From NCBI RefSeq assembly GCF_001885615.1, contig NZ_LSRN01000067.1, positions 48,142-112,141 on the forward strand: 64,000 nucleotides of DNA. The letters are read 5' to 3'. Origin of the DNA: Alkalibacterium sp. 20 (GTDB taxonomy: Bacteria; Bacillota; Bacilli; Lactobacillales; Carnobacteriaceae_A). The notes beneath the pieces were generated by a model. It saw nothing but the letters and a program-made list of their open reading frames with translations, was not told the DNA's origin and did no database searches. Both the position numbers and the translations under genes were made by a program. Below, in pieces: positions 36,683-47,150 of the stretch (within the stretch, counting starts at the first letter, position 1; each line of letters begins with the position of its first letter).

Positions 36683-37468
36683 GTGTCACAGTTAGAAGAA
36701 GTGCACGGACTCGTGCTGTCTGTCAGAAGACACCGTGAAAGAGATTTTCTGGTGAAGATATTTACGCGTGAATATGGGAAGTTGATGTTTTTTGTGCGCG
36801 GAACCAAAAACCCGAACAACAAACTGAAACCAGCCATACAGCCGTTTACACAAGCCACGTATATCGCTGACATCAGAGATCAGGGGTTGAGCTTCATTCG
36901 TGACGCTAAACTCGTGTCACCTTTCTCCTCGATTCAACAGGATATCTTTCAGAATGCCTATGCCACCTTTATCCTTCAATTAGCTGATGCAGCACTGGAA
37001 GACAAACAGGCGGACGTCAACGTGTTTGAACAGCTGGTGCGAGGCCTGGAAGCGATCGACGAAGGCTTAGATGCCGAAGTCATCATGAACATTTTTGAAA
37101 TACGCTTTTTAAGCCAGTTCGGCGTCATGCCGGAACTGCGCGGGTGTGTGATCTGTGGAACGACAGAAGGGGCGTTTGATTATTCAAGCCTGCATCACGG
37201 TTTACTGTGCCCCAAACATTACTTTGAAGACGAACGGCGCTACCACGCAAGTCCCAAAGCCATTCATTTCATACGGCTGTTTTCGGTCATATCTTTTGAT
37301 AAGATCAAGTCTATTTCAATCACTGATGAAACGAAAAAAGAAATCAGAGCAGTCATCGACCAGCTCTATGATGAAATGGTTGGGATCAAGCTTAAAAGCC
37401 GCCGGTTCATTGACAGTATGAAACAATGGGAAAACATGCTGAAACCTTCTCCAGATCAAAAAGAGTGA
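36683..37468 (+). CDS. recO: DNA repair protein RecO
   Basis: RecO helps RecR load RecA on SSB-coated single strands. The 261-residue protein has the N-terminal OB fold (VLSVRRHRERDFLVKIFTREYGKL), a helical middle, and the zinc-finger cysteines in CVICGTTEG and LLCPKH. The GTG start follows GAAGGTGG. It is the last gene of the phoH-era cluster, and a promoter for the glyQS leader starts just after it. Confidence 0.93.
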   Translation: MSQLEEVHGLVLSVRRHRERDFLVKIFTREYGKLMFFVRGTKNPNNKLKPAIQPFTQATYIADIRDQGLSFIRDAKLVSPFSSIQQDIFQNAYATFILQLADAALEDKQADVNVFEQLVRGLEAIDEGLDAEVIMNIFEIRFLSQFGVMPELRGCVICGTTEGAFDYSSLHHGLLCPKHYFEDERRYHASPKAIHFIRLFSVISFDKIKSISITDETKKEIRAVIDQLYDEMVGIKLKSRRFIDSMKQWENMLKPSPDQKE

Positions 37469-37479
37469 AAAATTATGGA

Positions 37480-37507
37480 TTGACAAAACGTGTATTTCAT
37501 TTAAGAT
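37480..37507 (+). promoter_or_regulatory. glyQS promoter
   Basis: TTGACA (37480-37485), a 16-base spacer and TAAGAT (37502-37507), upstream of the T-box leader. Confidence 0.75.
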
Positions 37508-37514
37508 AAAGTGT

Positions 37515-37740
37515 AGAAAATAAATACAAGACACAATGAAGGAAAAAGTAAAAACAGGTGGTCTGTCAAGCGACTGTAGGGACGTGCGAGCTACGGGAGA
37601 CACTGTTTTGAAAGGCATCCGGAGTGTCCATTTAAAAGAGCTGACTTTGAGAGTCAAAGTCAGAAGTAGGGTGGAACCGCGAGAAGACTCGTCCCTATAC
37701 TGAACACATGTATCAGTATAGCGACGGGTCTTTTTATGTT
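37515..37740 (+). promoter_or_regulatory. Glycine T-box riboswitch leader of glyQS
   Basis: The T-box element AGGGTGGAACCGCG at 37668-37681 is an exact match to the consensus that pairs with the tRNA acceptor end. It is preceded by a Stem I-like region (from about 37545), where GGC at 37614-37616 is a plausible glycine specifier. It is followed by a terminator stem (AGACTCGTC...CTATACTGA with TCAGTATAG...GGGTCT) and T5. Uncharged tRNA-Gly should favour the antiterminator and raise glyQS expression. Confidence 0.9.
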
Positions 37741-37767
37741 TTCGTTTCAATAAAAGGAGAGAAGAAA

Positions 37768-38697
37768 ATGGAAGAAGTAAAAACATTTCAAGATATTATA
37801 CTTACACTTCAGCAATTTTGGTCCCAAAAAGGGTGCATGCTGATGCAGGCCTATGACACAGAAAAAGGGGCTGGGACGATGAGTCCTTATACCTTTCTAC
37901 GTGCCATTGGACCAGAACCCTGGAACGCCGCTTATGTAGAACCAAGCCGTCGTCCCGCTGACGGACGTTACGGTAAAAACCCTAACCGTCTGTATCAGCA
38001 CCATCAGTTTCAAGTGGTGATGAAACCTTCACCTAAAAACATTCAGGAACTCTATATCGAAAGTCTGAAAGCGTTAGGCATCGATCCATTGAAACACGAC
38101 ATTCGTTTTGTCGAAGACAACTGGGAAAATCCATCGCTCGGCTGTGCCGGTTTAGGTTGGGAAGTCTGGTTGGACGGCATGGAAGTCACGCAGTTCACCT
38201 ATTTCCAGCAAGTCGGTGGTCTGGAAGTGGATTCCGTTACCAGTGAGCTCACATACGGTCTGGAACGTCTGGCTTCATACATTCAAGATGTCGATAGTGT
38301 CTATGACATCGAATGGGCGCCCGGCGTCAAATACGGTGAGATCTTTATGCACCCGGAATATGAACATTCTGCCTATTCGTTCGATCACAGTGACACCACC
38401 TTTTTATTCAGTCAATTTTCAGCCTTTGAAAAAGAAGCACTGAAACAGATCGAAAACAATCTGGTCCATCCTGCATATGATTATGTACTCAAATGTAGCC
38501 ACGCGTTCAACCTGCTGGATGCAAGAGGTGCTGTATCAGCGACAGATCGCCCGGATTATCTCAAACGCATCCGTCACATGGCCCGCTTGATCGCCAAGGC
38601 CTTTTTAGAAGAACGGGCGAAACTTTCCTTCCCACTTTTAAAAGACAACGAAGCAGATAAGTGGATCGAAAAGTATGGCGTTAAGGAGGAGAAATAA
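37768..38697 (+). CDS. glyQ: Glycyl-tRNA synthetase alpha subunit
   Basis: The catalytic subunit of the heterotetrameric bacterial glycyl-tRNA synthetase. The 309-residue protein has the family stretches [51 protein letters not shown] and [10 protein letters not shown]. The frame is open upstream, but AAAGGAGAG at 37753-37761 fits the ATG at 37768, downstream of the terminator of the T-box. It is followed directly by glyS. Confidence 0.96.
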   Translation: MEEVKTFQDIILTLQQFWSQKGCMLMQAYDTEKGAGTMSPYTFLRAIGPEPWNAAYVEPSRRPADGRYGKNPNRLYQHHQFQVVMKPSPKNIQELYIESLKALGIDPLKHDIRFVEDNWENPSLGCAGLGWEVWLDGMEVTQFTYFQQVGGLEVDSVTSELTYGLERLASYIQDVDSVYDIEWAPGVKYGEIFMHPEYEHSAYSFDHSDTTFLFSQFSAFEKEALKQIENNLVHPAYDYVLKCSHAFNLLDARGAVSATDRPDYLKRIRHMARLIAKAFLEERAKLSFPLLKDNEADKWIEKYGVKEEK

Positions 38698-40782
38698 ATG
38701 ACACACACATTCTTACTTGAAATAGGATTGGAAGAAATGCCCGCGAAAGTCGTCGCGCCTTCAGCCAATCAATTAAAAGAACTGGTCAAAACGCATCTTA
38801 AAGAAAATGGTCTAGGATACCAGGGATTAGACGTCTACAGTACTCCTAGACGCCTGGCCGTGAGCGTGACAGAACTGGAAGAAAAACAGGCGGATAGAAA
38901 TGAAACAGTTAAAGGTCCCGCTAAGCGGATCGCCCTGGATGACGCAGGCAACTGGTCCAAAGCAGCCATCGGTTTTTCCAAAGGTCAAAGAGCATCTGTC
39001 GAAGATATCGTCTTCAAAGAAGTCAACGGTGAAGAATATGTGTTCATCGAAAAAGAAATCAAAGGTCAAAGCGCCGAACTGGTGCTGAAAAGCCTGGCCG
39101 ACCGTCTTCCTTCGATGACATTCCCCGTTTCAATGAAGTGGGGCAACACGTCTTACAAATTCATTCGTCCGGTTCATTGGCTTGTTGCCTTGCTCGATGA
39201 TAAAGTCGTCGATATGCCACTCTTTGACGTTGTATCAGGCAGCGAAACACGCGGTCACCGCTTTTTAGGAAATGCAGTGACGTTGAAACACGCGTCGGAG
39301 TATCAGGCAGCGCTGAAGCGGGAAGCCGTTATAGTCGACCGCGAAGAACGTCAAGGTGAGATCCTTAAGCAGATCAAAGCCTTATGTCAGGAAAATAACT
39401 GGCAGGACCCGACAACAAACGTGTCACTTGTCAATGAAGTCACGGATCTGGTTGAATACCCGACCGTTTTTCACGGTTCCTTTGAAGAGTCATTTTTGAA
39501 GGTGCCTGAAGTCGTGCTGGAAACAGCGATGGCCGATCATCAGCGTTACTTCCCCGTCCGCGAAGACGATCAGGATGCCGCCTTTTTACCTTATTTTATA
39601 GCTGTCAGAAACGGCAACGACCAGGGGCTGGATCACGTGCGTAAGGGAAATGAAAAAGTCTTGAGTGCACGCCTGGCTGATGCGGCCTTCTTTTATGAAG
39701 AAGACAACAAACACGCCATCGACTATTTTGTCGACAAACTGAAAGCCGTTTCGTTCCATGAAAAAATCGGCTCGCTTTATGAAAAACAGGAACGCATTGA
39801 ATGCATCGCTCAATTTCTGATTCCGTATTTCGATTTGAAATCAGAAGCTGAAGCGGATGTGAAACGTGCAGCTCAAATCTGCAAATTTGACTTGGTGACA
39901 CAAACAGTCACGGAATTCACTTCTCTGCAAGGACAGATAGCGGGTATATTTGCTGGAGAAAGAGGCGAAACAGACACGGTATCAAACGCGATAGCTGAGC
40001 AATACCTGCCAGACAGTATGGAAGGTGAGCTGCCTCGAACAAAAGCAGGTGCCCTGATATCTCTCGCAGATAAAATGGACTCACTGCTGTCGTTCTTTGC
40101 TATCGGACTTGTGCCCACCGGTTCAAATGATCCTTTCGCTTTGAGAAGACAGGCTATGGGAATCGTACGTATCATCAAAGCCTTTGATCTCCCACTTTCC
40201 ATCACGGATTGGATGGATGCGATCATCCTGGAAACACAAAACATTGAGACCAAAGCACTTTATGAACAAAACAAAGACAGCGTCAGCCGCTTTATTCTAG
40301 ACCGCCTGGATCTATGGCTTTCTAAAAATGCAGACCTGGAAAAAGACTATGACATAAGAGCTGCTGTCCTTTGGTCATCACACGATAACTTGATCGTTTT
40401 GATCGATCAGGCACGTGTTTTAAAAGAGGAGAAACAGACAGAAAAATTCAAACCGGTGGTCGAATCACTGACACGTGTTGCCAATCTGGCTGAAAAAGCG
40501 GCTAATAACGTAACCGTGAATACCGAATTGCTTGAATCTGATTCAGAGCATGATCTGAATGATGCCGTGAACGCAATCGAAATGATGACTGAAAAAGATA
40601 TCACCGCCGAGCAGAGATGGCAGCAGTTCGTTCAACTGCATCCACTGATCGATGCCTTTTTCGATGAAAACATGGTTATGGCTAAAGATGAAGCGGTGAA
40701 AACCAATCGTCTGGCACTTTTAAATCGCATCAATAAACTGGCCCGACCATTTGCCAAGTTTAATGCGTTAGTGATCAAATAA
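38698..40782 (+). CDS. glyS: Glycyl-tRNA synthetase beta subunit
   Basis: The 694-residue beta subunit, needed for tRNA binding in the alpha2-beta2 glycyl-tRNA synthetase. It begins FLLEIGLEEMPAKVVAPS, has TPRRLAVSV, RGHRFLG, MADHQRYFPV and the HD-like region AICKFDLVTQ, and ends with the anticodon-binding (DALR) domain with NRLALLNRINKLARPFA. It starts directly after the glyQ stop (TAA ATG) with GGAGG upstream. Its length is normal. Confidence 0.96.
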   Translation: MTHTFLLEIGLEEMPAKVVAPSANQLKELVKTHLKENGLGYQGLDVYSTPRRLAVSVTELEEKQADRNETVKGPAKRIALDDAGNWSKAAIGFSKGQRASVEDIVFKEVNGEEYVFIEKEIKGQSAELVLKSLADRLPSMTFPVSMKWGNTSYKFIRPVHWLVALLDDKVVDMPLFDVVSGSETRGHRFLGNAVTLKHASEYQAALKREAVIVDREERQGEILKQIKALCQENNWQDPTTNVSLVNEVTDLVEYPTVFHGSFEESFLKVPEVVLETAMADHQRYFPVREDDQDAAFLPYFIAVRNGNDQGLDHVRKGNEKVLSARLADAAFFYEEDNKHAIDYFVDKLKAVSFHEKIGSLYEKQERIECIAQFLIPYFDLKSEAEADVKRAAQICKFDLVTQTVTEFTSLQGQIAGIFAGERGETDTVSNAIAEQYLPDSMEGELPRTKAGALISLADKMDSLLSFFAIGLVPTGSNDPFALRRQAMGIVRIIKAFDLPLSITDWMDAIILETQNIETKALYEQNKDSVSRFILDRLDLWLSKNADLEKDYDIRAAVLWSSHDNLIVLIDQARVLKEEKQTEKFKPVVESLTRVANLAEKAANNVTVNTELLESDSEHDLNDAVNAIEMMTEKDITAEQRWQQFVQLHPLIDAFFDENMVMAKDEAVKTNRLALLNRINKLARPFAKFNALVIK

Positions 40783-40863
40783 TTAGACGGAGAAGGCAGT
40801 GAAGCTGTCTTCTTTCGTTTATTAAAGGGCTCAAGTTGAGTCTGAATGAAGGAGTATCAGCTA

Positions 40864-42576
40864 ATGTTGAAACAGTTTTTCTCTTATTACCGACCGTATA
40901 AAAAGTTATTCACTCTGGATTTTTCGGCCGCGACGGTGGTAGCTGTTTTGGAGCTGGCCTTTCCCATTATGGTCCAGCAAGTCGTCAATCGGATCCTGCC
41001 GAGCGGTGACTGGCCGCTAATCATCTGGGTGTCCATCGGCCTATTGGTCATCTACGCCATAAACACGACGCTGCATTTCGTCGTTACATATTATGGACAC
41101 AAGCTGGGAACGAATATCGAAACAGATATGCGTCAAGATCTATACAACCACTTGCAGAAACAATCTTTTTCCTATTTTGATGACCGCGAAACTGGTACGC
41201 TGATCACACGATTGACATCCGATCTGTTTGAAATTGCTGAAGTCGCCCACCATGGACCCGAAGATATCTTTATCACCATCTTTACGTTACTGGGTGCTTT
41301 CGGATTGATGTTAAGCGTCCACGTCCCATTAGCTATCATGACATTCATCCTGGTCCCGTTTATCGCTGTGGCACTGGGATTCTTCAATAAACGCATGACC
41401 CAGGTTAATACGCAGATCTATGATGATTTGGGTAATTTCAGTGCGGGCATCGAAGCATCAGTCGGTGGCATTCGTGTCGTTCAGGCTTTTTCAAATGAAG
41501 AATATGAACAAAGACGTTTCGATCATTTGAATCAGGCCTACAAACAATCCAAATATCTTTTTTACAAAACGATGGCTATCAGTCATTCATATAACTACTT
41601 TTTTATTCGTCTGATCAGCTTGTTCACGCTCTTTTTCGGAGCCTATTTCACGATTCAAGGCGAGATAAGCTACGGGGATCTGGTAGCCTTTATCCTGTTT
41701 GCCAATGTGTTTGTCCGTCCGATCGAAAGAGTGAACCATATGATCGAAAGTTACCCTAAAGGCATTGCCGGCTTCAAACGCCTGCTTGACGAAATGAGGC
41801 TCCATCCTGAGGTCAAAGATACTGATCATGCTTACGCTGTCGAGACCCTTAAAGGAGATATCGAATTCAAAAATGTGGCGTTTAGCTACGAAGAAGATCA
41901 AGTTGTCCTGGAAGACATTAACCTGACAATCGATGCGGGTGAGACCATCGCCTTTGTCGGACCAAGTGGGGCAGGGAAAACAACGATATGCAACCTGCTG
42001 CCGCGCTTTTATGACATAGACAGCGGTAAAATCACCATCGACGGGTATTCCATCAAAGACATCACCTTGAAGTCCTTACGCGAACAGATCGGTGTCGTCC
42101 AGCAAGACGTGTTCCTGTTCCCGGGCACCATCAAAGATAACATTTTATATGGTAAACTGGATGCAACAGCAGCTGAAGTCTATGAGGCAGTAAAAATGGC
42201 CAATCTTGAAGAGGTGGTCAATAATCTGCCGAGAGGACTGGAAACCGTCATTGGAGAACGCGGGGTCAAATTATCCGGCGGTCAGAAACAGCGTTTGTCT
42301 ATTGCCCGTATGTTCTTAAAGAATCCACCCATCCTGATACTGGATGAAGCCACGTCCGCTCTGGATACCGAAACAGAACAAGCGATCCAGGGAGCTTTGG
42401 AAAGCTTATCCAAAGGAAGAACAACGTTGATTATCGCCCATCGGCTAGCAACGATCCGTAATGCCGACCGCATTGTGGTCGTTGCGGACAAAGCGGTCGT
42501 TGAACAAGGCAGTCATGATCAATTGATCGCACAAGGGGACGTCTACAAAGCATTGTATGACGCACAATTTTCTTGA
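40864..42576 (+). CDS. ABC transporter, fused permease and ATP-binding protein
   Basis: A 570-residue half-transporter of the MsbA/LmrA exporter class. Six membrane segments lie in the first 300 residues, then the ATPase domain: Walker A FVGPSGAGKTT, Q-loop VVQQDVFLFPG, signature LSGGQKQRLSIAR, Walker B ILILDEATSALD, and the H-loop IIAHRLATI. It probably works as a homodimer, since no partner gene is next to it. The substrate is unknown. The ATG at 40846 lies before AAGGAG, so 40864 is the likely start. The next gene, niaR, begins 25 bases after it. Confidence 0.88.
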   Translation: MLKQFFSYYRPYKKLFTLDFSAATVVAVLELAFPIMVQQVVNRILPSGDWPLIIWVSIGLLVIYAINTTLHFVVTYYGHKLGTNIETDMRQDLYNHLQKQSFSYFDDRETGTLITRLTSDLFEIAEVAHHGPEDIFITIFTLLGAFGLMLSVHVPLAIMTFILVPFIAVALGFFNKRMTQVNTQIYDDLGNFSAGIEASVGGIRVVQAFSNEEYEQRRFDHLNQAYKQSKYLFYKTMAISHSYNYFFIRLISLFTLFFGAYFTIQGEISYGDLVAFILFANVFVRPIERVNHMIESYPKGIAGFKRLLDEMRLHPEVKDTDHAYAVETLKGDIEFKNVAFSYEEDQVVLEDINLTIDAGETIAFVGPSGAGKTTICNLLPRFYDIDSGKITIDGYSIKDITLKSLREQIGVVQQDVFLFPGTIKDNILYGKLDATAAEVYEAVKMANLEEVVNNLPRGLETVIGERGVKLSGGQKQRLSIARMFLKNPPILILDEATSALDTETEQAIQGALESLSKGRTTLIIAHRLATIRNADRIVVVADKAVVEQGSHDQLIAQGDVYKALYDAQFS

Positions 42577-42601
42577 AACAACTCTGACGAGGAGGAGTAT
42601 T

Positions 42602-43114
42602 ATGGAAACAGAACAAAGACGTTTAGAAATTCTTGAAACCTTAAAAAATCGATCCACACCAATCGTTGCTCGCGAACTGGCAACACAGTTTGATGTCAGC
42701 CGGCAAGTCATCGTCGGCGATATCGCTTTACTCAGAGCTGGGGGTGAGGCTATTTATTCCACGCCCAAAGGTTACATGATGAGAAAAACTGGATCCAGCG
42801 ATGTGATCTTCCAACTTGTATGTGTGCATACGCGTGAAGAAACCTTAGAAGAACTTTATACGATGGTGGACTGCGGCTGTGAAGTGATGGACGTGATCGT
42901 GGAACATCCCTTATATGGCACGATGAGGGGAGATTTAAATATTTCCAGTCGCCTGGAAGCTGATGAATTTTTCGATAAACTAAATGAATCCGAGACGGTG
43001 CTGCTTTCCACTTTAACAGATGGCATCCACACTCACACGATCAGTGCCAAAGACGAAGCGACGCGAGCGAAATGTCTTCTCAGTCTTAGGGAAAAAGGAT
43101 TTTTGTACGAATAA
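42602..43114 (+). CDS. niaR: Nicotinate-responsive transcriptional repressor NiaR
   Basis: A 170-residue repressor that shuts off niacin uptake and NAD synthesis genes when nicotinate is plentiful. The N-terminal HTH_11 domain (about 5-55: ELATQFDVSRQVIVGDIALLR) is followed by the 3H domain with histidines in CVHTREE, VEHPLYG and TDGIHTHTI, which bind metal and ligand. An upstream in-frame ATG at 42557 overlaps the ABC gene, but GAGGAGG supports the ATG at 42602. The next gene is its likely target niaX, with an operator between. Confidence 0.92.
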   Translation: METEQRRLEILETLKNRSTPIVARELATQFDVSRQVIVGDIALLRAGGEAIYSTPKGYMMRKTGSSDVIFQLVCVHTREETLEELYTMVDCGCEVMDVIVEHPLYGTMRGDLNISSRLEADEFFDKLNESETVLLSTLTDGIHTHTISAKDEATRAKCLLSLREKGFLYE

Positions 43115-43119
43115 AGCAG

Positions 43120-43167
43120 TTGACATCTCCAGAAAGATGCGTATACTTATAAGGTGTAAAGACACCT
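43120..43167 (+). promoter_or_regulatory. niaX promoter with NiaR operator
   Basis: TTGACA (43120-43125), a 16-base spacer and TATACT (43142-43147). Immediately downstream, AGGTGT (43152-43157) and ACACCT (43162-43167) form a perfect palindrome with a 4-base centre, resembling described NiaR sites. Bound NiaR would cover the transcription start. Confidence 0.8.
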
Positions 43168-43188
43168 GTATATACACAAGTTGAGGAG

Positions 43189-43761
43189 ATGTTTATTATC
43201 AAACAGACAAATACTTTGAAGTTGACGATCACCGCTTTATTAACGGCCATTGCGATCACGATCCCCATGATCATGCCGATCAAAGTGATGATCGAGCCCG
43301 CTTCGTTCACCTTAGCGAGTCATGTGCCGATATTTTTTGCAATGTTTCTCTCACCACAGATTGCTGTCCTTGTATCACTTGGATCAGCGGTCGGCTTTCT
43401 GCTTGCCGGTTTCCCTATCGTCATTACTCTTCGAGCGCTGAGTCACGTCGTGTTTGCACTTGTTGGGGCATTATATTTAAGCAACAGAAGAGAAGAAATC
43501 CTTTCTTCGCCTTTAAAGAGCTATATTTTCTCGTTTTGGCTGGGCATGGTACATGCTTTAGCTGAAGTCGCTGTCGTTTCCTTATTTTTCTTCGGATTAG
43601 TATCAGGTGGCGCTTATCAGGATGGCTTTTTCTACGCGATCTTCCTGCTCGTTGGTGTGGGGACCGTCGTGCACAGCATGGTCGACTTTTTCATTGCTCA
43701 AGTCATGTGGAAGAGTCTGGGCAAACGAATGAATCGCATTGCCAAAAAAGTAACAGCCTAA
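43189..43761 (+). CDS. niaX: Niacin transporter NiaX (ECF substrate-binding component)
   Basis: A 190-residue membrane protein with about six predicted segments (for example ITALLTAIAITIPMIMPIKV, IFFAMFLSPQIAVLVSLGSAVGF). It is the S component for niacin uptake, which would use the shared ECF energy-coupling module encoded elsewhere. The gene lies behind niaR and a NiaR box. GAGGAG (43183-43188) directly abuts the annotated ATG (43189), which is too close for normal initiation. A start at the ATT at 43195 or the TTG at 43216 could be real. Confidence 0.85.
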   Translation: MFIIKQTNTLKLTITALLTAIAITIPMIMPIKVMIEPASFTLASHVPIFFAMFLSPQIAVLVSLGSAVGFLLAGFPIVITLRALSHVVFALVGALYLSNRREEILSSPLKSYIFSFWLGMVHALAEVAVVSLFFFGLVSGGAYQDGFFYAIFLLVGVGTVVHSMVDFFIAQVMWKSLGKRMNRIAKKVTA

Positions 43762-43785
43762 TTATCAGACAAAGTGATGAAATTT

Positions 43786-43821
43786 GAACCTGTATGGGAT
43801 TATCCCAGCAGGTTCTTTAAT
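43786..43821 (+). terminator. Terminator after niaX
   Basis: GAACCTG (43786-43792) pairs with CAGGTTC (43809-43815), with GGG/CCC stacked inside. The T run is weak. Confidence 0.65.
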
Positions 43822-43847
43822 TATTTGCAAGTAATACAAGCGAATTA

Positions 43848-43876
43848 TTTACATAATAAACGAAATTTGGTATACT
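43848..43876 (+). promoter_or_regulatory. dnaG-rpoD promoter
   Basis: TTTACA (43848-43853), a 17-base spacer and TATACT (43871-43876), about 75 bases before dnaG. Confidence 0.75.
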
Positions 43877-43951
43877 AAAGATTGATTATTATAGGGTCAG
43901 TTCGCCTTTTCTTTAACGCCTATAATCATAGGTCAAGAAGGGGGATGAAGA

Positions 43952-45817
43952 ATGAGCAGAATACCCGAAGAAACAATTAATTCTATTCGAGATCAAACAG
44001 ACATTGTTCAAGTTATTTCTCAATATCTTCAGCTAAGAAAGTCAGGACAAAACCACTTTGCTTCCTGTCCTTTTCATGACGATAAAACACCGTCCTTCTC
44101 AGTCAGTGAGAAAAAACAGATTTACCATTGTTTCAGCTGTGGAAGAGGCGGAAATGTCTTTAGTTTCCTTCAGGAGATCGAGGGTATTTCGTTTGTAGAA
44201 GCCGTAGGTAAAACAGCGGAACTTGCCGATATCCCTATAGACCAGACGATCTTCGATCAGGCCAAACAGAACCGGCCGAGTGTCGATTCAACTAAAGGTA
44301 AACTGTTGGCAATGTATGAAAAAGCTGAACATTTTTATCATCATGTCCTCGTCAATACTAAAGCCGGTGAAGAAGCTTACCAGTATTTACTTGATAGAGG
44401 CGTGACCGAAGAGAGCATCGAAACATTCAAGATCGGTTTTTCTCCGCCACAAAGAGAAACGTTGAAGCTGTATCTTGAAAACGAAAAATTAAGTGAACCA
44501 GATATTTTAAGAAAGTCCGGACTATTTTCCGACAGAGAAGACGATTCGTTCTATGATCGCTTTACCAATCGTATCCTTTTTCCCATTAAAGATGCCAAAG
44601 GACAAACGGTGGCTTTCTCTGGACGAGCGTTTATCGATGACGGTCAAACCCGGACGGCTAAATACATGAACAGTCCGGAAACGGAGCTGTTCAATAAGCG
44701 GCGGGTGCTGTTCAATTATGACAAAGCACGCCCGAATATTCGTCGTGAAGGCGAAGTGCTCCTGTTTGAAGGGTTCATGGATGTCATCTCAGCTTGGCAG
44801 GTGGGTATCAAGAATGGTTTAGCTACGATGGGGACCAGTCTGACAGAAGAGCAAGTCCAGACGTTAGATAAAGTGACAGATCACGTGGTCATTGCTTACG
44901 ATGGCGATGCAGCCGGTTTAGAAGCGATCAAGCGAGCGACCGATTTCATCATGAATGAAACCCATTTTTCGATCGAAATTGCGACGTTTCCGGAAAATTT
45001 AGATCCCGATGATTTTATTCAGAAAAAAGGACCGGACGCGTTCAGAGAATTTTTAGCGCATGGTCGAGATACCTTGATGAGTTTTCTGATGAAGTATCAT
45101 AAAAAAGAAACCAATGTAAAAAACGAAAGTGAACGATTAAAATATATTGATATTATTTTAAAAGAATTAACACGAGTGACTTCTGCAGTTGAAAGAGAGT
45201 TATACTTGAATCAATTAGCTGAAACGTTTGATTTATCTACAGACTCTTTGAAGGAACAGATGCACGGTCACATCGTTGAAAATAAAAAAGAACAGCGAAA
45301 ACAGCAGAAAAAACGAAGTGAAAAAGAGCACATTACTGAGACAAGCCAGCAACCGGTAGTCATTCGACAGAATAAACCGAAACAGACAGCCGTCATGAAA
45401 GCTGAAACGGCCCTGCTGCATCGCTTATTCACTTATAACGAGGTTTGGCAGAAACTGACAGCTCTGGAAAATGAGCTAGCCTTTTCGACTGAATCTAATC
45501 AGCTCCTGTTTTTACTATACGAAGAGTTTTACCATTTACATGATCATCCTAATATTCAATCGTTTATCGATTTTTTACCTGATGACAAACTGAAAAGTAA
45601 AGCGTCAGAAATCATGTGGCTTTCTTTAGCAGAAGAGATCGCGCCTGGGGAAATTGAAGATTATCTTAATTTGATCTGTAATCGCCAGCCCCTCGAGGAA
45701 CGCATCATAAGTAAACGTGAAGCCTTAAAGGATGCTGAACGTAGTGGAGACAAAGAGAGACAACAATCGTTAAGTATTGAAATCATCAACTTATACCGTC
45801 AATTAAAAAATAAATAA
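43952..45817 (+). CDS. dnaG: DNA primase
   Basis: Primase makes the RNA primers for replication. The 621-residue protein shows the N-terminal zinc-binding domain with [11 protein letters not shown] and [12 protein letters not shown], the RNA polymerase/TOPRIM core with [13 protein letters not shown] and [11 protein letters not shown] (the acidic metal site), and a C-terminal helicase-interacting domain after about residue 450. The poly-basic linker near 445-460 joins the domains. It precedes rpoD by 28 bases as in Bacillus; the two share a promoter. Confidence 0.95.
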   Translation: MSRIPEETINSIRDQTDIVQVISQYLQLRKSGQNHFASCPFHDDKTPSFSVSEKKQIYHCFSCGRGGNVFSFLQEIEGISFVEAVGKTAELADIPIDQTIFDQAKQNRPSVDSTKGKLLAMYEKAEHFYHHVLVNTKAGEEAYQYLLDRGVTEESIETFKIGFSPPQRETLKLYLENEKLSEPDILRKSGLFSDREDDSFYDRFTNRILFPIKDAKGQTVAFSGRAFIDDGQTRTAKYMNSPETELFNKRRVLFNYDKARPNIRREGEVLLFEGFMDVISAWQVGIKNGLATMGTSLTEEQVQTLDKVTDHVVIAYDGDAAGLEAIKRATDFIMNETHFSIEIATFPENLDPDDFIQKKGPDAFREFLAHGRDTLMSFLMKYHKKETNVKNESERLKYIDIILKELTRVTSAVERELYLNQLAETFDLSTDSLKEQMHGHIVENKKEQRKQQKKRSEKEHITETSQQPVVIRQNKPKQTAVMKAETALLHRLFTYNEVWQKLTALENELAFSTESNQLLFLLYEEFYHLHDHPNIQSFIDFLPDDKLKSKASEIMWLSLAEEIAPGEIEDYLNLICNRQPLEERIISKREALKDAERSGDKERQQSLSIEIINLYRQLKNK

Positions 45818-45845
45818 AAAGACTAATCAGGAGGCCTGTCATTTT

Positions 45846-46979
45846 ATGGCAAAAACAACAAAGAAAACCACGAAAAAGCCTGGAGAAAAATACGAACTCG
45901 CAGTTGTCCGTTTCATCAAAGACCTGAAGAAAGACAAAGAACAGACAGTTTCTTATGTGAAAGTAACGGATGATTTGGCCGAACCCTTTGGTCTCGAAAA
46001 AGAGCAGATGGATGATTTGGTTCAGAAACTTGAAGACGAAGGAATCGGAGTCGTTGATGAAGATGGTAACCCGTTGACTAAACAGCTCGAGAAACAGGAA
46101 AAAGCTGTTGAGAAATTAAAAAAAGAAGAGATGATTGCTCCTCCGGGCGTTAAGATCAATGATCCCGTGCGCATGTATTTGAAAGAAATCGGCCGGGTCG
46201 ACTTATTGAATGCTGCCCAGGAAGTTGCACTTGCAAAACGGATTGAAGCAGGGGAAATTTTAGCTAAACAAGAATTGGCTGAAGCAAACTTACGACTGGT
46301 CGTGTCCATTGCTAAAAGATATGTCGGACGTGGCATGAGCTTTTTAGATTTGATTCAAGAAGGAAACATGGGACTTATGAAAGCCGTTGAAAAGTTTGAC
46401 TATGAAAAAGGGTTTAAATTCTCAACTTATGCGACTTGGTGGATCAGACAAGCCATCACCCGTGCGATCGCTGACCAGGCTCGTACGATTCGTATTCCCG
46501 TGCACATGGTCGAAACAATCAACAAACTCGTCCGTATCCAGCGTCAACTCCTGCAGGATCTAGGCCGTGAACCAACACCGGAAGAAATCGGTGCTGAAAT
46601 GGACTTGCCTACTGAAAAAGTCAGAGACATTCTAAAAATTTCTCAAGAACCTGTTTCTTTAGAAACACCGATCGGCGAAGAAGACGATTCCCACTTAGGG
46701 GACTTTATCGAAGATGACGGTGCCACAAGCCCGGCAGACAACGCCGCGTATGAATTGCTTAAAAACGAGCTGGAAGACGTACTGGATACGTTAACGGATC
46801 GTGAAGAAAATGTTCTGCGTTTAAGATTCGGTCTCGATGACGGGCGCCAACGTACCTTAGAAGACGTGGGTAAAGTCTTCGGCGTAACGAGAGAACGTAT
46901 TCGTCAAATCGAAGCAAAAGCGTTAAGAAAACTGCGTCACCCAAGTCGTTCAAAACAATTAAAAGACTTTTTAGAGTAA
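45846..46979 (+). CDS. rpoD: RNA polymerase primary sigma factor SigA
   Basis: The 377-residue housekeeping sigma factor. It has region 1.2 ([16 protein letters not shown]), region 2 for -10 recognition ([38 protein letters not shown] is present as the diagnostic stretch at about 175-212), region 3, and region 4 ([20 protein letters not shown]) for -35 recognition. This explains the TTGACA/TATAAT-type promoters throughout the window. AGGAGG precedes the ATG. Confidence 0.96.
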   Translation: MAKTTKKTTKKPGEKYELAVVRFIKDLKKDKEQTVSYVKVTDDLAEPFGLEKEQMDDLVQKLEDEGIGVVDEDGNPLTKQLEKQEKAVEKLKKEEMIAPPGVKINDPVRMYLKEIGRVDLLNAAQEVALAKRIEAGEILAKQELAEANLRLVVSIAKRYVGRGMSFLDLIQEGNMGLMKAVEKFDYEKGFKFSTYATWWIRQAITRAIADQARTIRIPVHMVETINKLVRIQRQLLQDLGREPTPEEIGAEMDLPTEKVRDILKISQEPVSLETPIGEEDDSHLGDFIEDDGATSPADNAAYELLKNELEDVLDTLTDREENVLRLRFGLDDGRQRTLEDVGKVFGVTRERIRQIEAKALRKLRHPSRSKQLKDFLE

Positions 46980-46997
46980 TCGATCTTTGACAGATAT

Positions 46998-47053
46998 TGC
47001 AGGAAAGTGAAAAAACAAGTGTAAAGTAAAAGTTCTTGTCGCTTTCCTTTGCA
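46998..47053. other. Imperfect inverted repeat between rpoD and rplY
   Basis: TGCAGGAAAG and ACAAG on the left pair with CTTGT, CTTTCC and TGCA on the right. The right arm includes the -35 box of rplY. It could be an rpoD terminator or an element that links the two genes. Confidence 0.4.
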
Positions 47054-47077
47054 ATCTGTTTATAATTTTGGTATACT
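47049..47077 (+). promoter_or_regulatory. rplY promoter
   Basis: TTGCAA (47049-47054), a 17-base spacer and TATACT (47072-47077). Confidence 0.7.
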
Positions 47078-47150
47078 AATTTCTGGCTCGTTCAGTTAAT
47101 GAAATATGCTATTTACTTAAAAAAATAAAACCCTGGAAGGTGAAAATTTT

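Noticed and set aside
37708..37767. N-terminal extension of glyQ
   Set aside because: These 20 codons lie in the T-box terminator, and the extension matches nothing in GlyQ.
40846..40863. Upstream start for the ABC exporter
   Set aside because: The ATG at 40846 precedes the AAGGAG ribosome site, which points to 40864.
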